Part shown: positions 43,389 through 52,613 of the stretch, piece by piece | Position numbering within the stretch: position 1 is the stretch's first letter | Layout: every line of letters starts with the position of its first letter | Assembly (NCBI GenBank): GCA_018449715.1 | Contig: JAAVVA010000004.1 | Span: forward strand, 124,001 to 188,000 | DNA: 64,000 nt | Source of the DNA: Acidobacteriaceae bacterium dw_441 | Lineage (GTDB): Bacteria > Acidobacteriota > Terriglobia > Terriglobales > Acidobacteriaceae | Reading direction: 5' to 3' | The notes under the pieces: model-generated | Told to the model about the DNA's origin: nothing | The model's database searches: none | What the model saw: the letters and a program-made list of their open reading frames with translations, nothing else | Made by a program: the position numbers and the translations under genes

Positions 43389-45089
43389 ATGTCGAAACAA
43401 GCCGTCATTATTGGTGCAGGTCCAGCCGGCCTGACCGCCGCACTTGAGCTTCTGCGCCGAACCGACATCGAGCCCATCATCCTGGAAGGCAGCCAGGAGA
43501 TCGGCGGCATCTCGCGCACGATTCGTTACAAGGGAAACCGCATGGACATCGGCGGACATCGCTTCTTTTCGAAGAGCGACCGCGTGATGCAGTGGTGGAT
43601 CGACCTGATGCCGCCGGAGGCCGAGGGCAAGACGGTTATCAGCTACCAGGGCAAGGAGCGCGTGGTGGAGATTCCTGTCGATGCTCCGCAGCATCCTCCG
43701 CTGCGCGGCATGGGGCCGCTCTCGCACGACGCTGTAGTGGAAGAGGCGGACGAACTGGACGAGGAGAGTGCGGAGGCTGCCGTGCACACCGAGAAGGTGG
43801 TGACGCACGAGCCGGAGAGCCCCGATCTGGTCATGCTGATTCGTCCGCGCAAAAGCCGCATTTACTACCTGCGCAAGTTCTTCGACTACCCCATCACACT
43901 GACCGCAACGACGCTCAAAAACCTTGGAGCGGTGCGGACCGTGAAGGTCGGGATGAGCTATCTGAAGTCGCGCATGACGCAGATTGCGCCGGAGAAGAGC
44001 CTTGAGGACTTCCTGATTAATCGCTTCGGGCGCGAGCTGTACCTGACCTTTTTCAAGAGCTACACCGAGAAGGTTTGGGGCACGCCATGCGATCAGATCT
44101 CGTCGGAGTGGGGAGCGCAGCGCATCAAGGGACTGAGCCTGACGACCGCGGTGAAGCACTTTCTGAAGAAGACCTTCAGCAGTGGCTCGGGCGACCTGAA
44201 GCAGAAGAAGACCGACACCAGTTTGATTGAGCGGTTCATGTATCCGAAGCTCGGGCCGGGGCAGTTGTGGGAGCATGTCGCCGACCTGGTTCGCATGGGA
44301 GGCGGTGAGATTTTTATGGGATGGACGGTCGATCGTGTTCACTGCGAGGGCGGGCAGGTGGTCTCGGTCGAGGCGGTGAACGAGGCCGGAGAGCGGCAGA
44401 CGTTTGCGGGGGATTATTTCTTCTCGACAATGCCGATGCGTGATCTTGTGCGTGCGGTGGATGCTCCGGTTCCAGAGAATGTGCGCGAGGTGAGCGAGGG
44501 GTTGCAGTACCGCGACTTCATCACAGTGGGGCTGCTGGCGGATCGCCTGAAGGTGCAGGAGCCGGATGGCGGACTGCTGAAGGATACGTGGATTTATGTG
44601 CAGGAGCCGGATGTGCTCCTGGGACGGTTACAAATTTTCAACAACTGGAGCCCGTACCTTGTCTCGGACCCGTCGAAGGTCTGGATTGGGCTGGAATACT
44701 TCTGCTACGAGACCGATCCTCTGTGGAAGATGGAGGACGAGGCGCTGAAGCGGTTCGCCATCGAGGAGGTGGCGAAGATCGGGATTCTTCGTGCGGAAGA
44801 TGTGAGCGATGGGCATGTGGTGCGCGTGCCGAAGACTTACCCGGCTTACTTCGGAACGTATGACCGCTTCGATGAGCTACGGAAATTTACGGACTCGTTC
44901 GAGAACCTGTTTCTTGTGGGCCGCAATGGGATGCACAAGTACAACAACCAGGACCACTCCATGCTGACCGCGATGGCGGTGGTGGATGGGCTGGTCGCGG
45001 GTAAGGTGGACAAGGCCGCGCTGTGGGAGATCAACACCGAGCAGGAGTACCACGAGGAGAAGGAGACGGCTTCTTCGGCTTCGAAGTAG
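43389..45089 (+). CDS. FAD-dependent amine-oxidase/UDP-galactopyranose-mutase-like oxidoreductase
   Basis: 566 aa. FAD start: [21 protein letters not shown], then [26 protein letters not shown], as in UGM-like and protoporphyrinogen oxidase-like proteins. Later [21 protein letters not shown] (here [14 protein letters not shown]), [23 protein letters not shown] and the final FAD motif [20 protein letters not shown] follow. Relatives act in glycan or lipid precursor rearrangement, but no reaction is assigned. Between HRFFSKSD and KSRIYY lies an acidic insertion (about residues 98-150, [17 protein letters not shown]) not expected in relatives. Confidence 0.85.
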   Translation: MSKQAVIIGAGPAGLTAALELLRRTDIEPIILEGSQEIGGISRTIRYKGNRMDIGGHRFFSKSDRVMQWWIDLMPPEAEGKTVISYQGKERVVEIPVDAPQHPPLRGMGPLSHDAVVEEADELDEESAEAAVHTEKVVTHEPESPDLVMLIRPRKSRIYYLRKFFDYPITLTATTLKNLGAVRTVKVGMSYLKSRMTQIAPEKSLEDFLINRFGRELYLTFFKSYTEKVWGTPCDQISSEWGAQRIKGLSLTTAVKHFLKKTFSSGSGDLKQKKTDTSLIERFMYPKLGPGQLWEHVADLVRMGGGEIFMGWTVDRVHCEGGQVVSVEAVNEAGERQTFAGDYFFSTMPMRDLVRAVDAPVPENVREVSEGLQYRDFITVGLLADRLKVQEPDGGLLKDTWIYVQEPDVLLGRLQIFNNWSPYLVSDPSKVWIGLEYFCYETDPLWKMEDEALKRFAIEEVAKIGILRAEDVSDGHVVRVPKTYPAYFGTYDRFDELRKFTDSFENLFLVGRNGMHKYNNQDHSMLTAMAVVDGLVAGKVDKAALWEINTEQEYHEEKETASSASK

Positions 45090-45114
45090 GTTCTGCTGCG
45101 GTGGTACGGATGTT

Positions 45115-45408
45115 CGGGTGCCCCATCCTTCGCGGTTTTTGCGAAGGGTGGGAGGAAGGATTTCCGGATCAGTTTTAAAGACGGTGTGGGTGCGAACGGG
45201 ATTCATCCCACCCGGTCATTCTGCAAAAAGAAGCAGATTCCTCCGCTGCGCTACGGAATGACAAGTTCAAAAAGTAGTGGCGATGGTGTGGGAATCCTGC
45301 AAAGAAATACGGGGATTCTTCGCTTCGCTCAGGATGACGGTCGTGCGAGTGGGGGGATTTGTTCATCCCACCCTTCGCAAAAAGCTGCGAAGGATGGGGC
45401 ACCCGGTT
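45115..45408. repeat. Repeat cluster A(deleted)-B-D-A'
   Basis: The A copy (45115-45215) has lost its right hairpin: CATCCCACCC joins directly to GGTCATTCTGC, consistent with deletion between two ACCC microrepeats. B (45216-45268), D (45293-45340) and A' (45360-45406) follow. Confidence 0.9.
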
Positions 45409-45433
45409 GGCTGTGGCTTGGATGAAGCTAAAG

Positions 45434-46282
45434 CTAGGAGCTGGCCGCGGTCATCCAGCTTAAGGCCTGGGAGAGGTACTGCTTCATCTCTTTGCGGCCT
45501 ACGATGGCGTCGAGGAAGCCGTGCTCCAGCAGGAACTCGGAGCGCTGGAAGCCCTCGGGGAGCTTCTGGCGGATGGTCTGCTCGATCACGCGGGGGCCGG
45601 CGAAGCCGATCAGGGCTCCGGGCTCGGCAATGTTCAGGTCGCCCAGCATCGCGAAGCTGGCGGTGACGCCACCGGTGGTCGGGTCGGTCATCACGGAGAT
45701 GTAGGGAACCTTCGCGTCTTCGAGGCGCGCAAGCCCGGCGGAGATCTTCGCAAGCTGCATCAGCGAGGCGATACCCTCCATCATGCGCGCTCCGCCCGAG
45801 GCCGAGATGATGATGAGCGGGTGGCGCGTCTCAAGCGAGCGGTCGATCGCACGGGCGATGGTCTCGCCCACGACCGAACCCATAGAGCCGCCGATGAAGC
45901 TGTACTCCATCGCGGAGATGATGACGGGCTGCTCGCCGAGGCTGCCGATGGCGTTGACGATGGCGTCGTTCAGGCCGGTCTTCTTCTGCGCGGCGGCGAG
46001 GCGGGACTTGTAGAGCTTGAGGTCGGTGAACTCCAGCGGGTCGGTCGAGCGGAGGTCGAGGTCGACCAGCTCGTAGCCGGGTTCGAGAAGGCTTTCGATG
46101 CGCTCGCGAGCGCCGATGCGGAAGTGGTGCCCGCACTTGGAGCAGACGTACAGGTTGGATTCGAGGTCGGCCTTGAAGATGACCTGGCGGCAGCCCGGGC
46201 AGCGGACCCAGAGGCCTTCGGTGCGGACCGTCCTTTCGGCGTCGTTGACGATCTCGTTGTCTTCGCGTTTGAACCAGCTCAT
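45434..46282 (-). CDS. accD: Acetyl-CoA carboxylase carboxyltransferase subunit beta
   Basis: 282 aa. The N-terminal zinc finger has CPGC near 29-32 and CSKC near 48-51. The crotonase-like carboxyltransferase domain includes SFIGGSMGSVVGETIARAID, IISASGGARMMEGIASLMQLAK and TTGGVTASFAMLGDLNIAEPGALIGFAGPRVIEQ, the acyl-CoA and carboxybiotin sites. With AccA it makes malonyl-CoA, the first step of fatty-acid synthesis. accA is not adjacent. A DUF4126 gene lies 78 bp upstream on the same strand. Confidence 0.97.
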   Translation of the reverse strand: MSWFKREDNEIVNDAERTVRTEGLWVRCPGCRQVIFKADLESNLYVCSKCGHHFRIGARERIESLLEPGYELVDLDLRSTDPLEFTDLKLYKSRLAAAQKKTGLNDAIVNAIGSLGEQPVIISAMEYSFIGGSMGSVVGETIARAIDRSLETRHPLIIISASGGARMMEGIASLMQLAKISAGLARLEDAKVPYISVMTDPTTGGVTASFAMLGDLNIAEPGALIGFAGPRVIEQTIRQKLPEGFQRSEFLLEHGFLDAIVGRKEMKQYLSQALSWMTAASS

Positions 46283-46360
46283 GCCTGTTTTATGTGCCTT
46301 CCGGTTGTCCTCGACTATTGTAGCGTTTCGGCTGGTCTTTCGGCCCGGAGTTCCGCGTGC

Positions 46361-46846
46361 TCAGCCAGTGATGATGCCGAGGCAGAAGATGGCGCAGACG
46401 ACGGCGAAGATGTCTTCGACGAGGGTGATGTGCCAGGCCTTGCAGCCGAGACGGTGGGTGAGCTGGAGGCGAAGCTGGTAGGCGCAGAAGGCTCCCAGAA
46501 GCGCTCCGAGCACGCCGAGGATGACGCCTTCGACGCCCGGAGCATCGAGGGCGGTGGCGACGATGGCTCCGACCAGCCCGGCGAAGAAGACGCGTACGAG
46601 AAGCACGGAGAGGCGCGAGGGGCTGGGGGAGAAAGAGTACTTGTCGGCGACGTACTCGAGCACTCCGAGGACGGTAATGGCGATGACGATGGGGAGCTTT
46701 GCCGTCCAGGCGGCCCAGGGATCGACCGGGAGCAGCTTAAGCCAGGCAAACCAGCAGACGACAGCCATCGGCGTCATGGTCCTCATGCCGGTGATGAAGC
46801 CGAGCAGGGGGACCGCGATGAGCCAGGTCAGGACCGCAAGGGTCAT
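46361..46846 (-). CDS. DUF4126 membrane protein
   Basis: 161 aa with about five hydrophobic segments: LAVLTWLIAVPLLGFITGMRTMTPMAVVCWFAW, then LPIVIAITVLGVLEYVADK, LLVRVFFAGLVGAIVATA, and LVEDIFAVVCAIFCLGIITG. The GMRTMTP and EYVADK motifs fit DUF4126. Function unknown. It may be cotranscribed with accD. Confidence 0.8.
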   Translation of the reverse strand: MTLAVLTWLIAVPLLGFITGMRTMTPMAVVCWFAWLKLLPVDPWAAWTAKLPIVIAITVLGVLEYVADKYSFSPSPSRLSVLLVRVFFAGLVGAIVATALDAPGVEGVILGVLGALLGAFCAYQLRLQLTHRLGCKAWHITLVEDIFAVVCAIFCLGIITG

Positions 46847-46949
46847 CCGGGGAACGCCTCCTTCCTACGGCAACACTGTACATTGCCCCGCTTTTGCGGT
46901 GGACGAATAAGGCGGGTGGGAAGTCTCGCGGGAGTGGTTTGCAGGATGA

Positions 46950-47098
46950 TCGGGTGCCCCATCCTTTGCGGCTTTATCGCAAAGGGTGGGATGAAGATTT
47001 TGGGAGTGGGAGGTTTAAAAACAAGGCTTGTACGGGTACGGACTGGATTCATCCCACCCTTCCCGACGATGAGACTGTCGGAAAGGATGGGGCACCCG
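46950..47098. repeat. Module A repeat
   Basis: Full A with the CCGACGATGAGACTGTCGG tip on the right hairpin, as in the copies near 19070. It lies between the DUF4126 gene and the glyA terminator. Confidence 0.9.
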
Positions 47099-47120
47099 AT
47101 CGGTGTTGGAGGTTCGGAGG

Positions 47121-47158
47121 CAACAGGAAAGGGCCTCTTGCGAGGCCCTTTCCTGTTG
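47121..47158. terminator. Strong bidirectional terminator at the glyA 3' end
   Basis: CAACAGGAAAGGGCCTC at 47121-47137 and its exact complement at 47142-47158 enclose TTGC, a perfect 17-bp stem. It lies 17 bp past the glyA stop (minus strand). Confidence 0.8.
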
Positions 47159-47175
47159 CAACGTCATTCAGTGGC

Positions 47176-48453
47176 TTACGCGACCGGCTGGGGCTGGCGG
47201 AGCCAGTCGTACAGCGGGAACTGGTCGGCCAGCTCGGCAACCTGTCCGCGGATCGTGCGCAGCTTGTCCGGGTTGTTGCGGTTCTCGAGAGCGGAGGCGA
47301 TCCACTGGGCGATCTGGCGCATCTCGGTCTCCTTCATGCCGCGGGTCGTCAGCGCGGGGCTGCCGATGCGGATGCCCGAAGGCTTCATCGGGGGGTTCGA
47401 GTCGTACGGGATCGCGTTCTTGTTGACCGTGATTCCGGCCTCGCCGAGAGCGTTCTCCGCCTCGGAGCCGAGCAGACCCTTCTGGAAGACATCGACCAGC
47501 ACGACGTGGGTGTCGGTTCCGCCGGAGATGATGCGGTAGCCCTCACCGGCGAGAGCCTCGGCCAGAACCTTCGCGTTGGCGACGACCTGCTGGGCGTAGG
47601 CGGCGAAGGACGGGTCCAGGGCCTCCTTGAAGGCGACGGCCTTGGCCGCGACGATGTGCATCAGCGGGCCGCCCTGCTGTCCGGGGAAGACGCTGCGGTC
47701 GACGTTGGCCGCGTGCTGCTGGCGGCAGAGCACCAGACCGGCGCGGGGTCCGCGGAGGGTCTTGTGAGTGGTGGTGGTGGTGATGTCGGCGTAGGGCACG
47801 GGCGAGGGATGCGCTCCACCGGCGACCAGACCGGCGAAGTGCGCCATATCGACCATGAGGAAGGCTCCGACCTTGTCGGCGATCGCCCGCATGCGCGGGA
47901 AGTCGAACTGGCGCGGGTAAGCGCTGCCGCCGCCGATGATCATCTTCGGCTTCTCGCGCACGGCGAGGGCTTCGAGCTCGTCATAGTCGACCGTCTCGGT
48001 GTCCTTGCGGACCTGGTAGCCAACGATGTGGTAGAGCTTGCCGGAGAAGTTGAGCTTGTGGCCGTGGGTGAGGTGTCCGCCGTGGGCGAGGTCGAGTCCG
48101 AGGACGGTGTCGCCGGGGTTGACCAGCGCCATGTAGGCCGCGGCGTTGGCCTGCGAGCCGGAGTGGGGCTGCACGTTGGCGTGCTCGGCTCCGAAGAGCA
48201 GCTTGGCGCGGTCGCGGGCAATGTTTTCAACCACGTCGGCGAACTCGCATCCGCCGTAATAGCGCTTGCCGGGGTAACCTTCGGCGTACTTGTTGGTGAA
48301 GATGGTCCCGGCGGCCTCAAGGACGGCGCGGCTGACGAAGTTCTCGGAGGCGATCATCTCGAGTCCCTCGTGCTGGCGGACGACTTCACGCTCGATCTGC
48401 GATGCGATCTCGGGGTCGGAAACGGCTAAGGATGCGTTCTGGTCGATGGGCAT
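47176..48453 (-). CDS. glyA: Serine hydroxymethyltransferase
   Basis: 425 aa. It has [46 protein letters not shown] and the PLP-binding Lys in [15 protein letters not shown]. It interconverts serine and glycine with tetrahydrofolate, supplying one-carbon units. Standard length. The region upstream is repeats and shows no glycine riboswitch. Confidence 0.98.
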   Translation of the reverse strand: MPIDQNASLAVSDPEIASQIEREVVRQHEGLEMIASENFVSRAVLEAAGTIFTNKYAEGYPGKRYYGGCEFADVVENIARDRAKLLFGAEHANVQPHSGSQANAAAYMALVNPGDTVLGLDLAHGGHLTHGHKLNFSGKLYHIVGYQVRKDTETVDYDELEALAVREKPKMIIGGGSAYPRQFDFPRMRAIADKVGAFLMVDMAHFAGLVAGGAHPSPVPYADITTTTTHKTLRGPRAGLVLCRQQHAANVDRSVFPGQQGGPLMHIVAAKAVAFKEALDPSFAAYAQQVVANAKVLAEALAGEGYRIISGGTDTHVVLVDVFQKGLLGSEAENALGEAGITVNKNAIPYDSNPPMKPSGIRIGSPALTTRGMKETEMRQIAQWIASALENRNNPDKLRTIRGQVAELADQFPLYDWLRQPQPVA

Positions 48454-48531
48454 AGGGATATTTTATGCCGGGTAGGGCTTGCGTCCTAATGGGGTTCGCG
48501 CTTTGCCGGGCGATGGATGGGGATGGATGTT

Positions 48532-48713
48532 CGGGTGCCCTATCCTTTGCGGTTTTATCGCAAAGGGTGGGATGCGGGATTTCTGGAGCGGGGTTTTCAA
48601 AGACGGTGCGGGTGCGGGCTGGATTCATCCCACCCTTTCCTTCCCGCGAACTCCCTCCTTTGGCATCCTGCAAACCCACATCTGACGATGAAACCGTCAG
48701 ATATGGGGCACCC
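48532..48713. repeat. Truncated A, linker F and C with compensatory stem changes
   Basis: Left hairpin and core of A (48532-48630), then a broken right arm (TTTCCTTCCCGCGAACTCC), linker F (CTCCTTTGGCATCCTG) and C (48664-48713). This C has ATCTGACG and CGTCAGAT in place of the usual ATCTGGCG and CGCCAGAT, a paired change. Confidence 0.88.
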
Positions 48714-48746
48714 GTCATTTTGGGCGAGGATCACATACTCGGTGGT

Positions 48747-49772
48747 TTAGAAGGGTTGGCTTTGCGATTGGCGGCGGAGGAACTCCCCGATGCGGTCGGC
48801 GATGGTGTCGGAGCCCACGACAGGGTTGGTGAGGACCTTGCGGTAACGGAGGAAGCCGTGAATCTGGCCGGGGACGTCGAGGTGCTCCACCGGGACGGAG
48901 AGTGTGCGAAGTCGTTCGGCGAAGGCCGCTCCCTCGTCGTGCAGGACATCGTTTTCCGCCGTGACTACGAGCGAGGGCGGAAACTCTTGCAGATGAGGCG
49001 AGTACAGGGGTGAGAGGAGCGGGTCGCGGAGGCGGTCGCTCGTCCGGTCGTCTCGCAGGTCGAGGTCTTCGCCGAGGTACCGCCGCCAGTACCAGCGCAT
49101 CCGCTCGGCGGTGAGGGCGAAGCCTTCGGCGAAGCGCGTGTAGCTGGGGGTGGCGCAGGAGGCTTCGGTGATTGGGTAGAGGAAGGCTGCAGCGTCTGGA
49201 AGAGGCTGGCCGGTTGCGGCGAGGTAGTGCATCGCAGCGGCGATCAGGTGGCCTCCGGCACTGTCTCCCGCGGTGGCGAGGGTGCGGATTTCGAGGCCGG
49301 ATTCGCGGGCAAGCTGTTTCGCTTGTTGAAGGATAGCGGCGACCTCAAGCACCGCCTGCGGGTGAAGGGCCTCGGGCGAGAGGCTGTAGTCCACGTTGAC
49401 GACGTGGAAGCCGGAACGCAGAGCGAGCGAGCGGCAGAGGGGGTCGTAGGTGTCGAGGGTTCCGGTGACCCAGCCGCCTCCGTGGACGTAGACGAGCAGG
49501 GCGTCGGCCAAGGGTTTGTTCAGGGCGTCGCTGGGCTGGTACCAGCGGAGAGCGATGGGGCCGTGCGGGGTGTCGGCGACGGTGTCCCAGGTGCGGGCGA
49601 CCGGCTCGCCGGGGCCGACCAGAAGCTCGGTCACCTTGAGGCTGGCGGCGCGGATGGATTCGACGGAAAGCGGTGGAGCGCCGGGGTTGGGGCGCAGGAC
49701 GCCGGAGAGAAGAGCCTCGACCTGCGGGTGCAGCCTTGCTTTGTTCGCCATCAAAAGCTTTGTCTCCGCCAT
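48747..49772 (-). CDS. Alpha/beta-hydrolase esterase/lipase (HSL family)
   Basis: 341 aa from ATG 49772, which overlaps the TGA of the GH57 gene by one base, suggesting translational coupling. The oxyanion motif is VYVHGGGWVTG and the nucleophile Ser lies in AGDSAGGHLIAAA. The late Asp and His are in VVTAENDVLHDEG and GQIHGFLRY. It is a cytoplasmic carboxylesterase, hormone-sensitive-lipase-like; substrate unknown. Confidence 0.92.
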   Translation of the reverse strand: MAETKLLMANKARLHPQVEALLSGVLRPNPGAPPLSVESIRAASLKVTELLVGPGEPVARTWDTVADTPHGPIALRWYQPSDALNKPLADALLVYVHGGGWVTGTLDTYDPLCRSLALRSGFHVVNVDYSLSPEALHPQAVLEVAAILQQAKQLARESGLEIRTLATAGDSAGGHLIAAAMHYLAATGQPLPDAAAFLYPITEASCATPSYTRFAEGFALTAERMRWYWRRYLGEDLDLRDDRTSDRLRDPLLSPLYSPHLQEFPPSLVVTAENDVLHDEGAAFAERLRTLSVPVEHLDVPGQIHGFLRYRKVLTNPVVGSDTIADRIGEFLRRQSQSQPF

Positions 49773-52399
49773 CAGAACGCGCTGACGCCCTCCTCGGTGA
49801 CAAGCTCTTCGACGCGGATGTTCATGGCCTCGCCCAGGCGGCGGAAGTCCTCGCGCCACTCCTCGGTCCAGTAGGTGCGGTCGCCGCGGCGCAGAAGGTC
49901 GTTCCAGATGTTCTGGGCCTGCCAGAAGTTGACCTCGAAGGGGAGCTTGTGGAAGGTTTCGGCGACGATGAGGGCTTCGGTCAGGGCGCGGGTGGAGGAT
50001 TCCTCGCCCGCCGCCGCCGCTTCAAGCTGCACCATCGCCCGCTTCATCCGCAACCCGGCGACGTAGCCCAGCTCGTGCGGGTTCAGCGTGATGTGCTCGG
50101 AGTTGGCGCGCTGCGCGAGGGCGAGAATCTGCTCGGGCTCGAAGCGGTCGGCTTCGATGGCGCGGCGCAGCATGGAGCCGATGGCGTAGTTGGCGACCAC
50201 CTCCAGCGCGGCGGGCGGGGCCATGCCGCTGGCAGTGAGGAAGTCGAGCAGAGAGGTGTGATCCTCGTAGATCTTGCGGAGGGAGTCCTCCATCTCGGCG
50301 ACGGTCTGGGTGAGGATGGACTGCAGGATGCGATGCTGCTCGTCGGCGAAGAGCGACAGCAGGGAGTAGTCCATGCCGCCGAAGAGCTGGTCGATCAGGC
50401 GGATGACCTCGGGCAGGTTGGCGCGGCGCATGGCGACGGCCACGTCGCGGGAGAAGTCTTCGAAGGCCGTGACCTGCGCGGGGTCCGAGGAGTCGTAGCG
50501 CTTGACCGCGGCCGAGAGGTTCTGGTCGCCGAGGTGCAGCACGGCGAAGCAGATCTCCTCGGTCTCCTCGGTGATGCGGGAGTCGATCCAGGCGCTGCCG
50601 AGCGCGACCTTGCCGCGTCCTGAGGTGAAGACCTGGTGGCTCTGGCGGCGGACGTTGTAGCAAAACAGCTCGCCCTGCTCGGGGTAGGAGCGAAAGATGG
50701 AGCTGATGGCGTAGTGCGCGCCCACCTGCTCGAGGCCGATCTTCATGTCGGTGACGAAGCGGCGGTAGACTCCGGCTCCGTTGCCGATCTCGGGAAGGTT
50801 GCTGGGGGCGGTCTCGAGCACGTCGAGGAACTGCTTTTCGAGCGCGGCGCCGGGGTCTCCGAAGAGCCGTGCGGCGAGTTGTAACACGCGGGCGGCGTAG
50901 GCGATCACCTGCACGGTCTCGATGCCGGAGATCTCGTCGAAGAACCAGCCGCAGCTGGTGTACATGAGCTGGGTGTGGCGCTCCAGCTCCATCAGTTCGA
51001 GGGCGCGGATGCGCTCCTCCTGCGAGAGCTGGTGCGTGGCGTGCTGGGCGAAGAAAGCGTCGGTCTTCGAGCGTGAGCGGTCGAGGATGATGTCGATGTA
51101 GGCGTCGCGGGCGGCCCAGAGGTCTTTGACGAGGCTCTTCGAAAGCTTCTCGGCCAGGGGATGCACGGCGTCGCGAAGCTGGTCGAGCGCCTGCCGCAGA
51201 GGGGCGCGCCACTGCTGGCTCCAGCCGCTGTGGCCGCCGGTGTTGCAGCCGCAGTTGGAGCGCCAGCGCTCGACGCCGTGGGCGCAGCTCCACGAGGTGT
51301 TGTCGACGATCTCGGCCTCCCAGAGCGGAGGGTACTTCGCGAGGAAGACGGCGTAGTTGGTGAACTGGACCTTCTTTTCGTCCTCGAGCCAGTGGATCGC
51401 GTAGGAGAGGGCCATCTCGCCGTGGCGGTGGTGGTGGCCGTAGCTTTCGCCGTCGGTGGCGACGTGCGAGAGATGCGCGGGCTCTTCGTGGTCGTCCGCT
51501 GGACCGTCGTCCAGGCCCGTGAGGAGCCGGTTGCCGAAGTCGGTGCCGTTGTTCAGAAGCCCCTCGAAGGCGATGGCTCGGGAGATGGGGCCGTTGTAGA
51601 AAAAGACCGTGATGGAGCGACCCTCGTCGAGCTGAACGCGATAGGGATGGCGCGTATCGACCGAAGCGTTCGGAGTCTCGGTCCAGGGGATCGGCTCGGG
51701 CGCGGGCGCGGTGGAGGATGCAGGAGCGGCGGAAGGTGCAGGTGCCCCTTCTTTGGAGGCTTTATCGCCGGGGGTGGGTTTTGCAGGCCGCTCCGCGAGG
51801 GGCCGGACGTGGGCGCACTGGTGCGGCGCGAGGATGGTGAAGAGGATTCCCTCCTGCGCCATCAGGTCGAGCACGGCGCGGCTGGCGGCGGTTTCTGCCA
51901 GCCACATTCCCTCGGGCTTGCGGCCAAAACGGTGCTCGAAGTCGCGGATGCCCCAGCGGATCTGGGTACGGGCGTCGCGTTCGCTGGCCAGCGGCATGAT
52001 GATGTGGTTGTAGACCTGCGCGATCGCCGAACCGTGGCCCTGGTTGCCCTGGGCGCTGATGCGGTCGGCGTCGAGCACCATGCGGTAGGCGCGGGGGGCG
52101 AAGTCGTTGAGCCAGCTCAGAAGCGTGGGGCCGAAGTTGAAGCTGATCCACGCGTAGTTGTTCATGATGCGGACGATCTTGTTCTCGGTGTCCACGATGC
52201 GCGAGGCCCCGTTGGGGGCGTAGCACTCGGCGGTGATGCGGTCGTTCCAGTCGTGGTAGGGCGCGGCGGAGTCCTGCACCTCGACTGTTTCGAGCCAGGG
52301 GTTCTCGCGGGGCGGCTGGTAGAAGTGTCCGTGGACGCAGACGTACTGCTCGGGTGCAGCCGTAGGGGGAGGCGTTGCGGTCTGTTCCGTGGTCGCCAT
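49772..52399 (-). CDS. GH57-type glycoside hydrolase with DUF3536, containing a repeat-derived linker
   Basis: 875 aa. The N-terminal GH57 domain begins VCVHGHFYQPPRENPW and continues NNYAWISFNFGPTLLSWL and GMWLAETAASRAVLDLMAQEGILF. The C-terminal half (about 300-875) is the DUF3536 region, with SYGHHHRHGEMAL and TSCGWFFDEISGIETVQV. The family includes alpha-amylase/branching-type enzymes acting on glycogen or other alpha-glucans; no signal peptide, so cytoplasmic. A linker at about residues 205-235 (PTPGDKASKEGAPAPSAAP) interrupts the domain. Its DNA, 51741-51787, is a degenerate module A hairpin read in frame. The downstream esterase overlaps its stop by one base. Confidence 0.88.
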   Translation of the reverse strand: MATTEQTATPPPTAAPEQYVCVHGHFYQPPRENPWLETVEVQDSAAPYHDWNDRITAECYAPNGASRIVDTENKIVRIMNNYAWISFNFGPTLLSWLNDFAPRAYRMVLDADRISAQGNQGHGSAIAQVYNHIIMPLASERDARTQIRWGIRDFEHRFGRKPEGMWLAETAASRAVLDLMAQEGILFTILAPHQCAHVRPLAERPAKPTPGDKASKEGAPAPSAAPASSTAPAPEPIPWTETPNASVDTRHPYRVQLDEGRSITVFFYNGPISRAIAFEGLLNNGTDFGNRLLTGLDDGPADDHEEPAHLSHVATDGESYGHHHRHGEMALSYAIHWLEDEKKVQFTNYAVFLAKYPPLWEAEIVDNTSWSCAHGVERWRSNCGCNTGGHSGWSQQWRAPLRQALDQLRDAVHPLAEKLSKSLVKDLWAARDAYIDIILDRSRSKTDAFFAQHATHQLSQEERIRALELMELERHTQLMYTSCGWFFDEISGIETVQVIAYAARVLQLAARLFGDPGAALEKQFLDVLETAPSNLPEIGNGAGVYRRFVTDMKIGLEQVGAHYAISSIFRSYPEQGELFCYNVRRQSHQVFTSGRGKVALGSAWIDSRITEETEEICFAVLHLGDQNLSAAVKRYDSSDPAQVTAFEDFSRDVAVAMRRANLPEVIRLIDQLFGGMDYSLLSLFADEQHRILQSILTQTVAEMEDSLRKIYEDHTSLLDFLTASGMAPPAALEVVANYAIGSMLRRAIEADRFEPEQILALAQRANSEHITLNPHELGYVAGLRMKRAMVQLEAAAAGEESSTRALTEALIVAETFHKLPFEVNFWQAQNIWNDLLRRGDRTYWTEEWREDFRRLGEAMNIRVEELVTEEGVSAF
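51741..51787. repeat. Diverged A hairpin inside the GH57 gene
   Basis: GGTGCCCC, CTTTATCGC, GGGTGGG and GCAGG occur in the same order and spacing as in intergenic A (GGTGCCCCATCCTTTGCGG, CTTTATCGC, GGGTGGGAT, GCAGG). On the minus strand it reads PTPGDKASKEGAP, paralleling the translation of intergenic copies (HPTLRDKAAKDGAP). Confidence 0.7.
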
Positions 52400-52613
52400 T
52401 CAGCTTAGAGAGTAACGCGGTTGCCGGAGTTGGTATGGGGAGAGTGGGTAAAAAGATGAGCCGGAAGAAATTTCGGTAAATCGCGCAAGCTGAACCTGCT
52501 CCCCAAGGATCGTGTCATCCCCGAGCGAAGCGGGTATCCAAGGCGCCACCTCCGACCGGCTGGTGGCTTTTATCGTGAAAAATTCGTAAATCGTGAGGCG
52601 GGGTTGGGATGCC
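52400..52613. other. Intergenic region with a partial repeat
   Basis: 214 bp between the GH57 and alkA-like genes (both minus strand). A fragment at about 52514-52545 (GTCATCCCCGAGCGAAGCGG) looks like the end of another dispersed repeat type. No gene is visible. Confidence 0.4.

Noticed and set aside
461..48715. CRISPR array
   Set aside because: The repeats are palindromic modules of different types with no constant spacer length, and no cas genes are present.
48454..48746. Glycine riboswitch upstream of glyA
   Set aside because: The gap is filled by A, F and C modules; no glycine-aptamer core is visible.
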